From Micrococcus sp. (GTDB lineage: Bacteria; Actinomycetota; Actinomycetes; Actinomycetales; Micrococcaceae), in NCBI GenBank assembly GCA_029961105.1, contig JASBVO010000010.1, positions 1 to 64,000 of the forward strand: a stretch of 64,000 nt of DNA, written 5' to 3'. The notes under the pieces are model-generated. The model saw only the letters and a list, made by a program, of their open reading frames with translations. It made no database searches and was not told where the DNA came from. Below are positions 1-8,485 of the stretch, piece after piece (position 1 is the stretch's first letter; each line of letters opens with the position of its first letter). Position numbers and translations under genes: made by a program.

Positions 1-502
1 CGTCGAGCGCCCGGCGGGCCTCCATCCACTCCCCACCGCCGGGGTTCTCCACCACCGAGTGCGGGTCCGTCCCGGCCAGCAGGATGCCCGTCTCCTCGAA
101 GAGCTCTCGGATCGCCCCGGCCACGTGCCGGCGGGCGAGCCGGTGGTCCCCGAGCCCCAGCACGCGGGCCCACTGGGCCGGCGTCGGGCCGAACCAGGCG
201 CACTCGTCCTCGTCGTAGGGCTCCAGCGACCCGCCGGGGAACGCCACGGCGCCCAGCGGCGTGGCCCCGGCTCGGTAGCGCAGCAGCGTCTCGACGCCGG
301 TCAGCCCGTCCCGCACGACCGCCACCGAGGACGCCCGGCGGGCCGCCCGCGGGCGCCGCTCCCCGTGGACCAGCCAGTTGCGGGCCGCGGCCTGCTGGTC
401 CTCGGGCAGCTCGAACCGGCGGCGCTGCGGGGGCCGGTCCGGGCGGTGCACCGGACCGTGACCCACCGCCATGCCGGTGCGCGGGGCGTACGGTTCGGTC
501 AT
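1..502 (-). CDS. NUDIX hydrolase, NUDT19-like (3' end cut by window)
   Basis: Read on the minus strand from ATG at 502, the product begins MTEPYAPRTGMAVGHG and runs off the left edge, so only about 167 residues are visible. An FPGGSLEP segment is followed, after an insertion of roughly 30 residues, by AIRELFEETGILL, which completes the NUDIX box (RE..EE.G). A split box with such an insertion is typical of the NUDT7/NUDT19-type branch, which hydrolyses CoA-type or nucleotide diphosphates; the substrate here is inferred only. It is the last visible gene of an operon with the RidA and DUF4177 genes and starts 19 nt after the RidA stop. Confidence 0.8.
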   Translation of the reverse strand, partial: MTEPYAPRTGMAVGHGPVHRPDRPPQRRRFELPEDQQAAARNWLVHGERRPRAARRASSVAVVRDGLTGVETLLRYRAGATPLGAVAFPGGSLEPYDEDECAWFGPTPAQWARVLGLGDHRLARRHVAGAIRELFEETGILLAGTDPHSVVENPGGGEWMEARRALD

Positions 503-521
503 GCGCGCTGTCCGGTGCGGC

Positions 522-995
522 TCAGCGGATGCGGACGGTGATCTCGACCTCGACCGGCGCATCGAGCGGCAGCACGGCCACCCCGACGGCGGAGCGCGCG
601 TGGGCGCCGGCCTCGCCGAAGACCTGGCCCAGCAGCTCGGAGGCGCCGTTGATGACCTGCGGCTGGCCGGTGAACGAGGGATCGGAGGCGACGAACCCGA
701 CCACCTTCACGACCTGCTCGACGCGGTCGAGGTCACCGATCACGGACTTCACGGCGGCCAGCGCGTTGACCGCGCAGAGGGCGGCGAGCTCGGCGGCCCG
801 CGCCGGGTCCACCTCGGCGCCCACCTTGCCGGTGGCCGGGAGCTGCCCGCCCTGGAACGGCAACTGCCCGGAGGTGTGCACCAGGTCTCCCTGGACGACC
901 GCCGGCACGTAGGCGGCCACGGGGGCGGCCACTGGGGGCAGCGTCAGGCCGAGCTCGGCGAGGCGGGTCTCCACCGCCGACGACGCGCCGGTCAC
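522..995 (-). CDS. RidA/YjgF family protein
   Basis: A 157-residue protein with the YjgF/Rid fold signature: a HTSGQLPFQ strand near residue 40, a central AVNALAAVKSVIGDLDRVEQVVKV helix-strand region, and a C-terminal GAHARSAVGVAVLPLDAPVEVE segment with the Arg that binds the substrate carboxylate in active RidA. Family members deaminate reactive enamine/imine intermediates made by PLP enzymes; some have other roles. The GTG start shares GTGA with the stop of the DUF4177 gene, implying translational coupling. It is longer than the classical RidA of about 130 residues, so it belongs to a longer subfamily and deaminase activity is not certain. Confidence 0.85.
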   Translation of the reverse strand: MTGASSAVETRLAELGLTLPPVAAPVAAYVPAVVQGDLVHTSGQLPFQGGQLPATGKVGAEVDPARAAELAALCAVNALAAVKSVIGDLDRVEQVVKVVGFVASDPSFTGQPQVINGASELLGQVFGEAGAHARSAVGVAVLPLDAPVEVEITVRIR

Positions 996-1144
996 TGCTT
1001 CGGCCGCTTCATGTAGGCCACGGAACCGCCCTCGGGGCCGGTCATCACGGTGACCAGTTCCCAGCCCTCGGAGCCGTGCAGGTCAAGGACCTGCTTGGGG
1101 GTGTGCAGGGGCAGCGGGGTGATCAGGTATTCCCAGGTTGTCAT
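992..1144 (-). CDS. DUF4177 small protein
   Basis: A 50-residue protein, MTTWEYLITPLPLHTPKQ..., matching the short DUF4177 family (WEY..., then GxEGWELV near the middle and a C-terminal basic tail MKRPKQ). Function unknown. It is the first gene of the minus-strand RidA/NUDIX operon. A TAGGGT -10 box ends 6 nt before the ATG, so the transcript should be leaderless. Its stop overlaps the GTG start of the RidA gene (GTGA). Confidence 0.8.
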   Translation of the reverse strand: MTTWEYLITPLPLHTPKQVLDLHGSEGWELVTVMTGPEGGSVAYMKRPKQ

Positions 1145-1150
1145 GGGATC

Positions 1151-1200
1151 ACCCTAGCCGGACGATCCACGCGCGCGGAGGATACTGCGGCCGGTAGAAT
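1151..1200. promoter_or_regulatory. Divergent leaderless promoters (DUF4177 operon / ponA)
   Basis: Minus strand: TAGGGT (1156-1151) lies 6 nt from the ATG at 1144. Plus strand: TAGAAT (1195-1200) lies 6 nt from the ATG at 1207. Transcription from either should start at or next to the initiator codon. No good -35 box is visible, which is common in high-GC actinobacteria. Confidence 0.55.
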
Positions 1201-1206
1201 CTGCCC

Positions 1207-3423
1207 ATGGCCAACCGCACGTCCCCCTTCTTCGACACTGCCACCACGCTGGGCAAGATCGTCGCCTTCCTCGGCGTCAGCGCCCTGTGTGGCGTGCTCG
1301 CCGCGGGGCTGCTGCTGCCCGCCGCCGCGATGGGCGGGGCCGCGGCCACGGCCGGCGGGGACATGCTGGACCAGCTGCCGGCGGAGCTGAAGGAGGAGCC
1401 GCTCTCGGTGCCCTCCCGGGTCCTGGACAAGGACGGCAACGTCCTGGCCACCTTCTACGCGGAGAACCGCGTCCCGGTCAGCCTCGACCAGATCTCGCAG
1501 AACATGCAGGACGCGATCATCGCCATCGAGGACGAGCGCTTCTACGAGCACGGCGGCGTGGACGCCCGCGGCCTGACCCGCGCCCTGGTCAACAACGCCA
1601 CCTCGGACACCACGCAGGGCGCCTCCACCATCACGCAGCAGTACGTCAACAACGTCCTGGTCAACGCGCAGTACCTCAACAACGAGCGCACCACCATCTC
1701 CGGCACCAAGAACGTGGCGGACAAGCTGCGCGAGATGAAGCTGGCCGTGGCCATCGAGAAGGAGATGACCAAGGACGAGATCCTCGAGGGCTACCTGAAC
1801 ATCGTGCTGTTCTCGGGCCGCGTCTACGGCGTGGAGGCCGCCTCGCGGTACTTCTTCAACAAGAGCGCCGCGGACCTCAACGTACCGGAGTCGGCGCTGC
1901 TCGCCGGCATGGTGCAGTCCCCGAACGGCTACAACCCGGTCAACAACCCGGAGGGCGCCACCGAGCGCCGCAACACGGTGCTGGCGGCCATGCTGCGCAC
2001 CGGCAAGATCGACCAGGCCACCCACGACGAGGCCGTGGCCACGGAGATCCAGCTGGACGTCACCCCGCTGGCCTCCGGCTGCATGTCCGCGGACTACGCC
2101 AACTACTTCTGCGACTACGTCCAGCGCACGATCCTCGCCACCGAGGCCTTCGGCCCGGACGTCGAGTCCCGCCAGCGCCTGCTGGACCGCGGCGGCCTGC
2201 AGATCAAGACCACCCTGGACTCCACCCTCCAGAAGGAGGCGGAGAAGAACGCGCGCGAGAACGCCCCCTACACCACCTTCGAGAGCGACCGGGGAACGGT
2301 CGGGGAGCTGGGAGCCTCCCTCGTCACGGTCGAGCCCGGCACCGGCAACGTCCGCGCCATGGCCCAGAACACGACGTACGACCCGGGTGAGACCGAGGGC
2401 GGCACCACCATCAACTTCAACGTGAACAAGCCCATGGGCGGTGGCAACGGCTTCCAGGCCGGATCGACGCTGAAGCCCTTCGTGTTCCTCTCCTTCATCG
2501 AGTCCGGCTACTCCATGACGGACACCCTCGACGCCCGGATCAACAAGTACCCCACCTACACCCGGTTCAAGGGCTCCTGCAACGAGGGCGGGACCATCCC
2601 CCTCCTGGTCGACGGCGCCGGCTGGACCGTCCGCAACGCGATCGCCAACATGAACAAGCCCATGCGCGCGGACTACGGGCTGTACTGGTCCATCAACACC
2701 GCCACCGTCGCCGCGGCCCACGCACAGGACCTGTGCGCCATCACCGAGCTCCTGGACCGGGTGGGCATCAAGAACGCCGGCACCGGTGAGGGCATCAATC
2801 CGAGGAACCCGTCCTTCGTCCTGGGCTCGGAGGAGGTCTCGCCGCTGATGATGGCCGCCGCCTACGCCACGCTGGCCGACGACGGCAACTACTGCGCCCC
2901 GCGCGTGCTGACCGAGGTGACCGACACCCGGGGCAACACCTACCAGGTGCCCCCGGTGGAGTGCGAGAAGGTCGCCGACACCCAGGAGGTGGCGGAGCTG
3001 AACAACACCCTCAAGGCCATCGCCTCCGAGCGCATCGCCCAGGACATGCCCTTCCCGATCGCCGGGAAGACCGGCACGAACAACTGGTCCTCGTCCACGT
3101 GGTTCATCGGCTCCACCACGGGCCTGACCACGGCCTCCTGGGTCGGCAACTTCCGCAACCAGGTGTCCCTGGAGGGCAAGAAGATCGCCGGCATCACCTA
3201 TGACGACGTCTGGGGTTCCATCATCGCCGGGCCCATGTGGGCCGACTACATGAGGGCCGTGGCCGGGAACTACCCGACCGACGAGTTCACGAAGTACGAC
3301 GGCCCGGCCTCCGACCCCCGGACCGAGGGCGGACGCGAGGGCGGCGAGAGGATCCCCGTCGGGAACCATGGCGGGCCCCGGCCGTACTACGATCCCAACG
3401 CCGTCGTGTCCACGGAGGACTGA
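1207..3423 (+). CDS. Class A penicillin-binding protein (glycosyltransferase/transpeptidase)
   Basis: A 738-residue bifunctional peptidoglycan synthase of the PonA type. One membrane anchor lies near residues 15-45. The GT51 domain follows with EDERFYEHGG (catalytic Glu about E108) and GASTITQQ. The transpeptidase domain has all three motifs: STLK (S420, K423), SIN (S495-N497) and KTG (K621-G623). It polymerises lipid II and crosslinks stem peptides outside the membrane. The C-terminus is short and charged, with no PASTA domain. The metallophosphoesterase gene follows 5 nt downstream, so they probably form an operon. The start follows a TAGAAT box at 6 nt, predicting a leaderless mRNA. Confidence 0.95.
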   Translation: MANRTSPFFDTATTLGKIVAFLGVSALCGVLAAGLLLPAAAMGGAAATAGGDMLDQLPAELKEEPLSVPSRVLDKDGNVLATFYAENRVPVSLDQISQNMQDAIIAIEDERFYEHGGVDARGLTRALVNNATSDTTQGASTITQQYVNNVLVNAQYLNNERTTISGTKNVADKLREMKLAVAIEKEMTKDEILEGYLNIVLFSGRVYGVEAASRYFFNKSAADLNVPESALLAGMVQSPNGYNPVNNPEGATERRNTVLAAMLRTGKIDQATHDEAVATEIQLDVTPLASGCMSADYANYFCDYVQRTILATEAFGPDVESRQRLLDRGGLQIKTTLDSTLQKEAEKNARENAPYTTFESDRGTVGELGASLVTVEPGTGNVRAMAQNTTYDPGETEGGTTINFNVNKPMGGGNGFQAGSTLKPFVFLSFIESGYSMTDTLDARINKYPTYTRFKGSCNEGGTIPLLVDGAGWTVRNAIANMNKPMRADYGLYWSINTATVAAAHAQDLCAITELLDRVGIKNAGTGEGINPRNPSFVLGSEEVSPLMMAAAYATLADDGNYCAPRVLTEVTDTRGNTYQVPPVECEKVADTQEVAELNNTLKAIASERIAQDMPFPIAGKTGTNNWSSSTWFIGSTTGLTTASWVGNFRNQVSLEGKKIAGITYDDVWGSIIAGPMWADYMRAVAGNYPTDEFTKYDGPASDPRTEGGREGGERIPVGNHGGPRPYYDPNAVVSTED

Positions 3424-3428
3424 GGGGC

Positions 3429-4397
3429 GTGGCCATCGGGGCGGAGAGGGTGAACGGCGCGCGCCGGCCCGCGCGGCGCCGGCCGTGGACCATCCCGGTC
3501 GCCGTGGCCGGCAGCCTGACCGGCACGCTGGCCGCCGCCGGCGCGGGGGCGCTGGCCTGGGGCGCCCTGGTGGAGGCCCGGAACTTCGCGGTCCGCACCG
3601 AGCGGCTGCCGATCCTGCCGCCCGGGGGCCGGCCGTTCCGCATCCTGCACCTGTCGGACATCCACCTGGTGCCCTCGCAGGCGGACAAGCTCCAGTGGCT
3701 GTCCACGCTGCACACGCTGCAGCCGGACCTGGTGGTGAACACCGGGGACAACATCGCCTCCGCCGCGTCGATCCGCCCGCTGCTGGACACCCTGGGGCCG
3801 CTGCTGGACGTCCCCGGGCTCTTCGTCCCCGGGTCCAATGACTACTACGCTCCCAAGCCGGCCAACCCGCTGCGCTACCTCGCCGGGCCGTCCCGGCAGG
3901 ACCCGGACCGGGTTCGGCTGCCCTCGGACCGGCTGTTCAGCGCCTTCGAGGCGCGCGGCTGGACCAACCTGTCCAACCGGAACACCTCCATGGTGCTGCA
4001 CGGGGTGCGGCTCGACGTGGCCGGCACCGACGACCCGCACCTGGACCGGGACGCCTGGCCCGGCTTCCCCGGCACCAGCCCGACGCCGGCCCGGTCGCTG
4101 CGGATCGGCGTCACCCACGCGCCCTACCGCCGGGTGCTGGACGCCATGGTCGAGGACGGCGCGGACGTGGTCTTCGCCGGCCACACCCACGGCGGCCAGG
4201 TCTGCCTGCCCGGCTACGGCGCCCTCGTCACCAATTGCGACCTGCCCACCTGGCAGGCCTCGGGCCTGACGCAGTGGAGTCTCGACGGCCGCACCGTCCC
4301 GCTCGAGGTCTCGGCGGGCATCGGCACCTCCCCCACGGCGCCCGTCCGCTTCGCCTGCCGGCCCGAGGCCGTGGTGCTGGACGTCGTCGCGCGCTGA
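3429..4397 (+). CDS. Metallophosphoesterase (calcineurin-like, YkuE type)
   Basis: A 322-residue protein with an N-terminal hydrophobic anchor (about residues 17-45). The dinuclear-metal phosphoesterase motifs follow in order: LHLSDIHL (DxH), VVNTGDNI (GD), GSNDYY (in place of GNHD/E), THAPYR and FAGHTHGGQ. The arrangement resembles membrane-anchored YkuE-like phosphodiesterases. The substrate is unknown; proximity to a class A PBP suggests envelope metabolism. The GTG at 3429 was chosen because GAGGGG precedes it and because an upstream extension would lie inside ponA; a GTG at 3450 is the alternative. Confidence 0.88.
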   Translation: MAIGAERVNGARRPARRRPWTIPVAVAGSLTGTLAAAGAGALAWGALVEARNFAVRTERLPILPPGGRPFRILHLSDIHLVPSQADKLQWLSTLHTLQPDLVVNTGDNIASAASIRPLLDTLGPLLDVPGLFVPGSNDYYAPKPANPLRYLAGPSRQDPDRVRLPSDRLFSAFEARGWTNLSNRNTSMVLHGVRLDVAGTDDPHLDRDAWPGFPGTSPTPARSLRIGVTHAPYRRVLDAMVEDGADVVFAGHTHGGQVCLPGYGALVTNCDLPTWQASGLTQWSLDGRTVPLEVSAGIGTSPTAPVRFACRPEAVVLDVVAR

Positions 4398-4484
4398 CCG
4401 GCGCCACCTCAAGCGAGTCTTTCAGGACTGCCCGGGCGACCGTAGGATGGTGGATCGCCCACCCCTCGACCCGGAGGTCCTGCC

Positions 4485-6443
4485 GTGCCCACGCCCGCCC
4501 CACCCTCCCCGCGGCGCGTGCGGGGCGAGGAGCGCACGCTCGCCGAGGCCGTCCGGCAGCTCTCCCCCTACCTCGAGGGCGTCCGCTGGCGCTGGGTCGC
4601 CGGGCTGGCCTCCGCGATGCTGGCCGGGCTCGTGGCGCTGGCCATCCCGCAGGTGATCCAGCAGCTGGTGAACTCCGTGCTGCGCCCCGGCGGGGACGCC
4701 TCCGACGTGTGGACGGCGGTGGCGGTCATGGCCGTGCTCGGCGTGGCCGAGGGCGCGCTGGTCTACCTGCGCCGGTTCTTCATCCTGCCCCCGGCCGCCG
4801 GCGTGGAGCACCGCGCCCGGGTCGCCCTGTTCAGGCGGCTGCAACGGCTGCCCGTGGCCTTCCACGACTCCTGGCCCTCGGGCCAGCTGCTCTCGAGGTC
4901 CGTGGGCGACCTGTCCCTGCTGCGGCGGTGGATCGCGTTCGGCACGGTGATGTTCGTGGTCTCCATCGTGACGATCGTGGTCGGGCTGGTGCTGCTGTTC
5001 GCCACGTCCTGGGTGCTGGCGCTGATCTACCTGGCCGGGGCCGCGCCGATCATGTGGCGCTCCTACTCCTTCCGCAACGACTTCCGCGCCGCCTCCCGGC
5101 TCTCCCAGGACCAGGCCGGGGACCTGGCCACCACGGTCGAGGAGTCGGTGCACGGCATCCGGGTGCTCAAGGCCTTCGGCCGCGGCGGGGAGGCGCTGGA
5201 GGGCTTCCGCGGCCAGGCCGACACGCTGCGCGGCACCGAGGTCCACAAGGCCGCCGTGCTCTCGAAGTTCATCTCGCTGATCGTGGCCCTGCCCGAGACG
5301 GTCATCGGGCTGTCCCTGGCCACGGGGATCTACCTCGTGGCCGCCGGGGACCTCACGGTGGGCGCCCTGGCCGGTTTCTTCGCCACCACGGCGGTGCTCG
5401 CCGGCCCGGTGGAGTCCGTCGGACAGCTGATGGGCATGTCCCTGTCCGCCAAGACGGCCATCGACCGGCACGCCGAGGTCATGGACACCCCGGTGGACAT
5501 CGCGGACCCGGACCGGCCGGCGGCAGGCGCCGGGACCGGCGTCGGGCCCGACGCCGGCGCCGGCACCCGCGGTGCCCTCGCCTTCCGCGGCGTCCGGTTC
5601 CGCTACCCGGACGCCCCCCGGGACTCGGAGCCGCTGCTGCGGGACATCACCCTGGAGCTGGCGCCCGGGGAGACGATGGCGCTGGTGGGGCTGACCGGGT
5701 CGGGGAAGTCGACGATGGTGCAGCTGGTCCCCCGGCTCTACGATGTCACCGCGGGACAGGTGCTGGTGGGCGGGCGGGACGTGCACGAGTACGAGCTGCT
5801 GGAGCTGCGGCGCCGGGTGTCCATCGCGTTCGAGGACTCGACCCTGTTCTCCGACTCGATCCGGAACAACGTGCTGCTCGGTGCCCCGGAGGACGTGCTG
5901 GCGGACCCGGTGGCGGCGCAGGAGCTGCTGGAGGAGGCGCTGGACACCGCCCAGGCGCAGTTCGCCCACCGGCTCCCGGAGGGGCTGGACACCGAGATCG
6001 GCGAGGAGGGCCTGAGCCTGTCCGGCGGGCAGCGCCAGCGCATCGCCCTGGCCCGCGCGATCGCCGCCCGGCCGGAGGTCCTGGTGCTGGACGACCCGCT
6101 CTCCGCCCTGGACGTGCGCACCGAGGAGGAGGTCACCCGGAGGCTGCGCAGCGTGCTGGCGGGCACCACCACGCTGATCGTGGCCCACCGGCCCTCCACG
6201 GTGGCGCTGGCCGACCGGGTGGCCGTGCTGCAGGAGGGACGAATCCTGGACGTGGGGACCCACGCGGAACTGCTGGCCCGCTCCGCCGACTACCGCTTCA
6301 TCATCTCCAGCTTCGAGGCCGACCGCTCGATCGAGTCGGTCATGGATTCCGGGGTGATCACCGGGATGACCCCGGTGGTGTCCCCGCATGACGACGCCGA
6401 GACCCGGACCACCGCGTCCGGCACCGAAGGAGGCCGGGCATGA
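4485..6443 (+). CDS. ABC exporter half-transporter, degenerate-site subunit
   Basis: A 652-residue protein: six-helix membrane domain (about residues 40-330) fused to an ATPase domain. Walker A is GLTGSGKST (about residue 402), the signature is LSGGQ, and Walker B is VLVLDDP, where the catalytic Glu is replaced by Asp. That substitution marks the non-hydrolytic site of heterodimeric exporters of the BmrCD/TM287-288 type. The GTG start has an exact GGAGG 5' of it, and a TAGGAT -10 box lies about 38 nt upstream. It overlaps the next ABC gene by ATGA, so the two subunits are coupled. Cargo (drug, lipid or peptide) cannot be read from sequence. Confidence 0.92.
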   Translation: MPTPAPPSPRRVRGEERTLAEAVRQLSPYLEGVRWRWVAGLASAMLAGLVALAIPQVIQQLVNSVLRPGGDASDVWTAVAVMAVLGVAEGALVYLRRFFILPPAAGVEHRARVALFRRLQRLPVAFHDSWPSGQLLSRSVGDLSLLRRWIAFGTVMFVVSIVTIVVGLVLLFATSWVLALIYLAGAAPIMWRSYSFRNDFRAASRLSQDQAGDLATTVEESVHGIRVLKAFGRGGEALEGFRGQADTLRGTEVHKAAVLSKFISLIVALPETVIGLSLATGIYLVAAGDLTVGALAGFFATTAVLAGPVESVGQLMGMSLSAKTAIDRHAEVMDTPVDIADPDRPAAGAGTGVGPDAGAGTRGALAFRGVRFRYPDAPRDSEPLLRDITLELAPGETMALVGLTGSGKSTMVQLVPRLYDVTAGQVLVGGRDVHEYELLELRRRVSIAFEDSTLFSDSIRNNVLLGAPEDVLADPVAAQELLEEALDTAQAQFAHRLPEGLDTEIGEEGLSLSGGQRQRIALARAIAARPEVLVLDDPLSALDVRTEEEVTRRLRSVLAGTTTLIVAHRPSTVALADRVAVLQEGRILDVGTHAELLARSADYRFIISSFEADRSIESVMDSGVITGMTPVVSPHDDAETRTTASGTEGGRA

Positions 6444-8290
6444 GCCGCCGGCAACGCCAGGACCCGGCCCTGCTCGGCACCCGGGGGGAGGAACGCCTGG
6501 ACCTTGACGCCGCCGAACGGCGCTACGTGCGGGCCCGGTCCTGGAGACTGCTCAAGGACCTCGCCCGGCCGGTGCGGTGGAAGCTCATCCTGACCGCGGT
6601 GCTCGTGGTGGTCTCCAACGCCGCCCGTGCGTCCTTCCCGCTGATCATCGCCTGGGGCATCGACTGGGGGCTGCCGCAGGCCGTCTCCACGCTGGAGGCC
6701 GGAGGCTCCCCCGCGCCGGTGCTGGCCGCCGTCGGGGGCACCTACGTGGCGGCCGCCCTGACGGCGGGCCTGCTGCTGGGCACCTACACGTGGCTGACCG
6801 CGCGGGTGAGCCAGGCGATGCTGCTGGACCTGCGCGTCTGGGTGTTCCGGCACACGCAGCGCCTGAGCCTGGAGTTCCACGAGCGGTACACCTCCGGGCG
6901 GGTGATCTCGCGGCAGACCTCGGACCTGGACTCCCTGCGCGAGCTGCTGGACCAGGGCGTGTCCTCGCTGGTGTCCGGGCTGGTGTTCATGCTCTTCACG
7001 ACCGTCTCGGTTTTCGTGCTCGACTGGCGTTCCGGGGTGGTGCTGCTGGCGGCGTTCGTGCCCGTGGCGGTCGCGGTGCGCTGGTACCAGGTGCGCTCGG
7101 AGGCGGTGTACCGCGAGTCCCGGGTGTCCTCGGCGCGGATGATCGTGCACTTCGTGGAGACCATGACCGGCATCCGCGCCGTGCAGGCGTTCCGCAAGGA
7201 ACGGCCGAACGATGCGACCTACGACAGCCTGGCCTCGAAGTACCGCGACGACATGGTCCGCTCGCTGAACCTCTTCGGGGTGCTGCAGCCGACCCTGCTG
7301 GTCACCGGCAACCTGACCGTGGTGGCGTTGCTGGTCTTCGGCGGCTTCCGCGTGCTGGACGGGACCCTGGCCGTGGGCGTGCTGGTGGCGCTGCTGCTGG
7401 CCGGCAAGCGCGTGTTCCAGCCGATGGAGCAGGTGGCGATGTTCTACTCCTCGTTCCAGTCGGCCTCCGCCGCCCTGGAGAAGGTCTCGGGCCTGCTCGA
7501 GGAGTCCCCCACCGTGCGCGAGGCCGAGCAGCCGGTGCCGCTGCCGAGGGCCCAGGGACGCCTGGAGTTCCGCGGTGCCGAGTTCGGCTACGGCGAGGGC
7601 GAGGTGGTCCTGCCGTCGTTCGACCTGGCGATCCCGGCCGGCCAGACCGTCGCAGTGGTGGGCCAGACCGGGGCCGGCAAGTCCACGCTGGTGAAGCTGA
7701 TCGCCCGGTTCTACGACCTGACCTCCGGCTCGCTGACCCTGGACGGGGTGGAGCTGGACCGGCTCTCCGCGGCGGACCTGCGGCGCAACGTGGTGATGGT
7801 GACCCAGGAGGCGTTCCTGTTCTCCGGTTCGGTGGCCGAGAACATCGCCCTGGGCCGGCCGGACGCCTCGGACGAGGAGATCCAGGCCGCGGCGAAGGCC
7901 GTGGGCGCGCACGAGTTCATCCTGTCCCTGCCCGAGGGCTACGACACCGACGTCACCAAGCGCGGCGGCCGGTTGTCCGCGGGACAGCGGCAACTGGTGT
8001 CCTTCGCCCGGGCGTTCCTGGCGGACCCCGCGGTGCTGATCCTCGACGAGGCGACCTCGTCCCTGGACCTGCCCAGTGAGCGACTGGTGCAGTCCGGGCT
8101 GGAGCGGCTGCTCGGCGACCGGACGGCGCTGATCATCGCGCACCGGCTCTCCACCGTGGAGATCGCCGACCGCGTGCTCGTGGTCCACGACGGGCGGATC
8201 GTGGAGGACGGCTCCCCGGAAGAGCTGATCGCCGCCGGCGGCCGCTTCGCCGAGCTCCACGGGGCCTGGACGGACTCCCTGGTCGGCTGA
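6440..8290 (+). CDS. ABC exporter half-transporter, catalytic-site subunit
   Basis: A 616-residue partner of the preceding gene, with an N-terminal six-helix exporter domain and a C-terminal ATPase. Walker A is GQTGAGKST (about residue 408). Walker B is VLILDEATSSLD, with the catalytic Glu intact. The signature is LSAGQ instead of LSGGQ. The altered signature would face the Asp-bearing nucleotide site of the partner, so both departures fall in the same composite site, as in known heterodimers. The start overlaps the partner's stop (ATGA). It is probably a multidrug or lipid exporter. Confidence 0.92.
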   Translation: MSRRQRQDPALLGTRGEERLDLDAAERRYVRARSWRLLKDLARPVRWKLILTAVLVVVSNAARASFPLIIAWGIDWGLPQAVSTLEAGGSPAPVLAAVGGTYVAAALTAGLLLGTYTWLTARVSQAMLLDLRVWVFRHTQRLSLEFHERYTSGRVISRQTSDLDSLRELLDQGVSSLVSGLVFMLFTTVSVFVLDWRSGVVLLAAFVPVAVAVRWYQVRSEAVYRESRVSSARMIVHFVETMTGIRAVQAFRKERPNDATYDSLASKYRDDMVRSLNLFGVLQPTLLVTGNLTVVALLVFGGFRVLDGTLAVGVLVALLLAGKRVFQPMEQVAMFYSSFQSASAALEKVSGLLEESPTVREAEQPVPLPRAQGRLEFRGAEFGYGEGEVVLPSFDLAIPAGQTVAVVGQTGAGKSTLVKLIARFYDLTSGSLTLDGVELDRLSAADLRRNVVMVTQEAFLFSGSVAENIALGRPDASDEEIQAAAKAVGAHEFILSLPEGYDTDVTKRGGRLSAGQRQLVSFARAFLADPAVLILDEATSSLDLPSERLVQSGLERLLGDRTALIIAHRLSTVEIADRVLVVHDGRIVEDGSPEELIAAGGRFAELHGAWTDSLVG

Positions 8291-8305
8291 CCCCCGGCCG
8301 GCTCG

Positions 8306-8363
8306 TTCCCGGGTCGCAGACCATGGGTCTTACGGGCCGGCACCCCTGGTTCACGACCCGGGA
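8306..8363. repeat. Palindromic element, copy 1
   Basis: An imperfect inverted repeat: left arm CCCGGGTCGCAGACCATGGG, right arm its complement with about four mismatches, and a loop of about 13 nt. It shares its arm sequence with the element at 9486-9545. It lies between the ABC exporter and the DUF559-type gene and could also act as a terminator for the exporter operon. Confidence 0.6.
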
Positions 8364-8485
8364 GCAGCGGGCCACACGGGCATCGTGGCGTGGCGACTCC
8401 TCCACAGCTGGAGGTCCCCGGCTGGCCGCCCCCATGCACCCGCGCTCCGGCGGCGCCCGACGGCCGTTCCGGGGACGCTGGGCAG

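Noticed and set aside
1141-3369. 742-codon open frame antisense to the class A PBP gene
   Set aside because: The PBP frame has all catalytic motifs. The antisense product is Gly/Val/Arg/His-rich without any domain, as expected from the mirrored codon bias of a high-GC gene.
4422-8260. Two long minus-strand frames opposite the ABC exporter genes
   Set aside because: Shadow frames; His/Arg/Gly/Gln-rich composition and no motifs, whereas the plus strand has complete ABC signatures.
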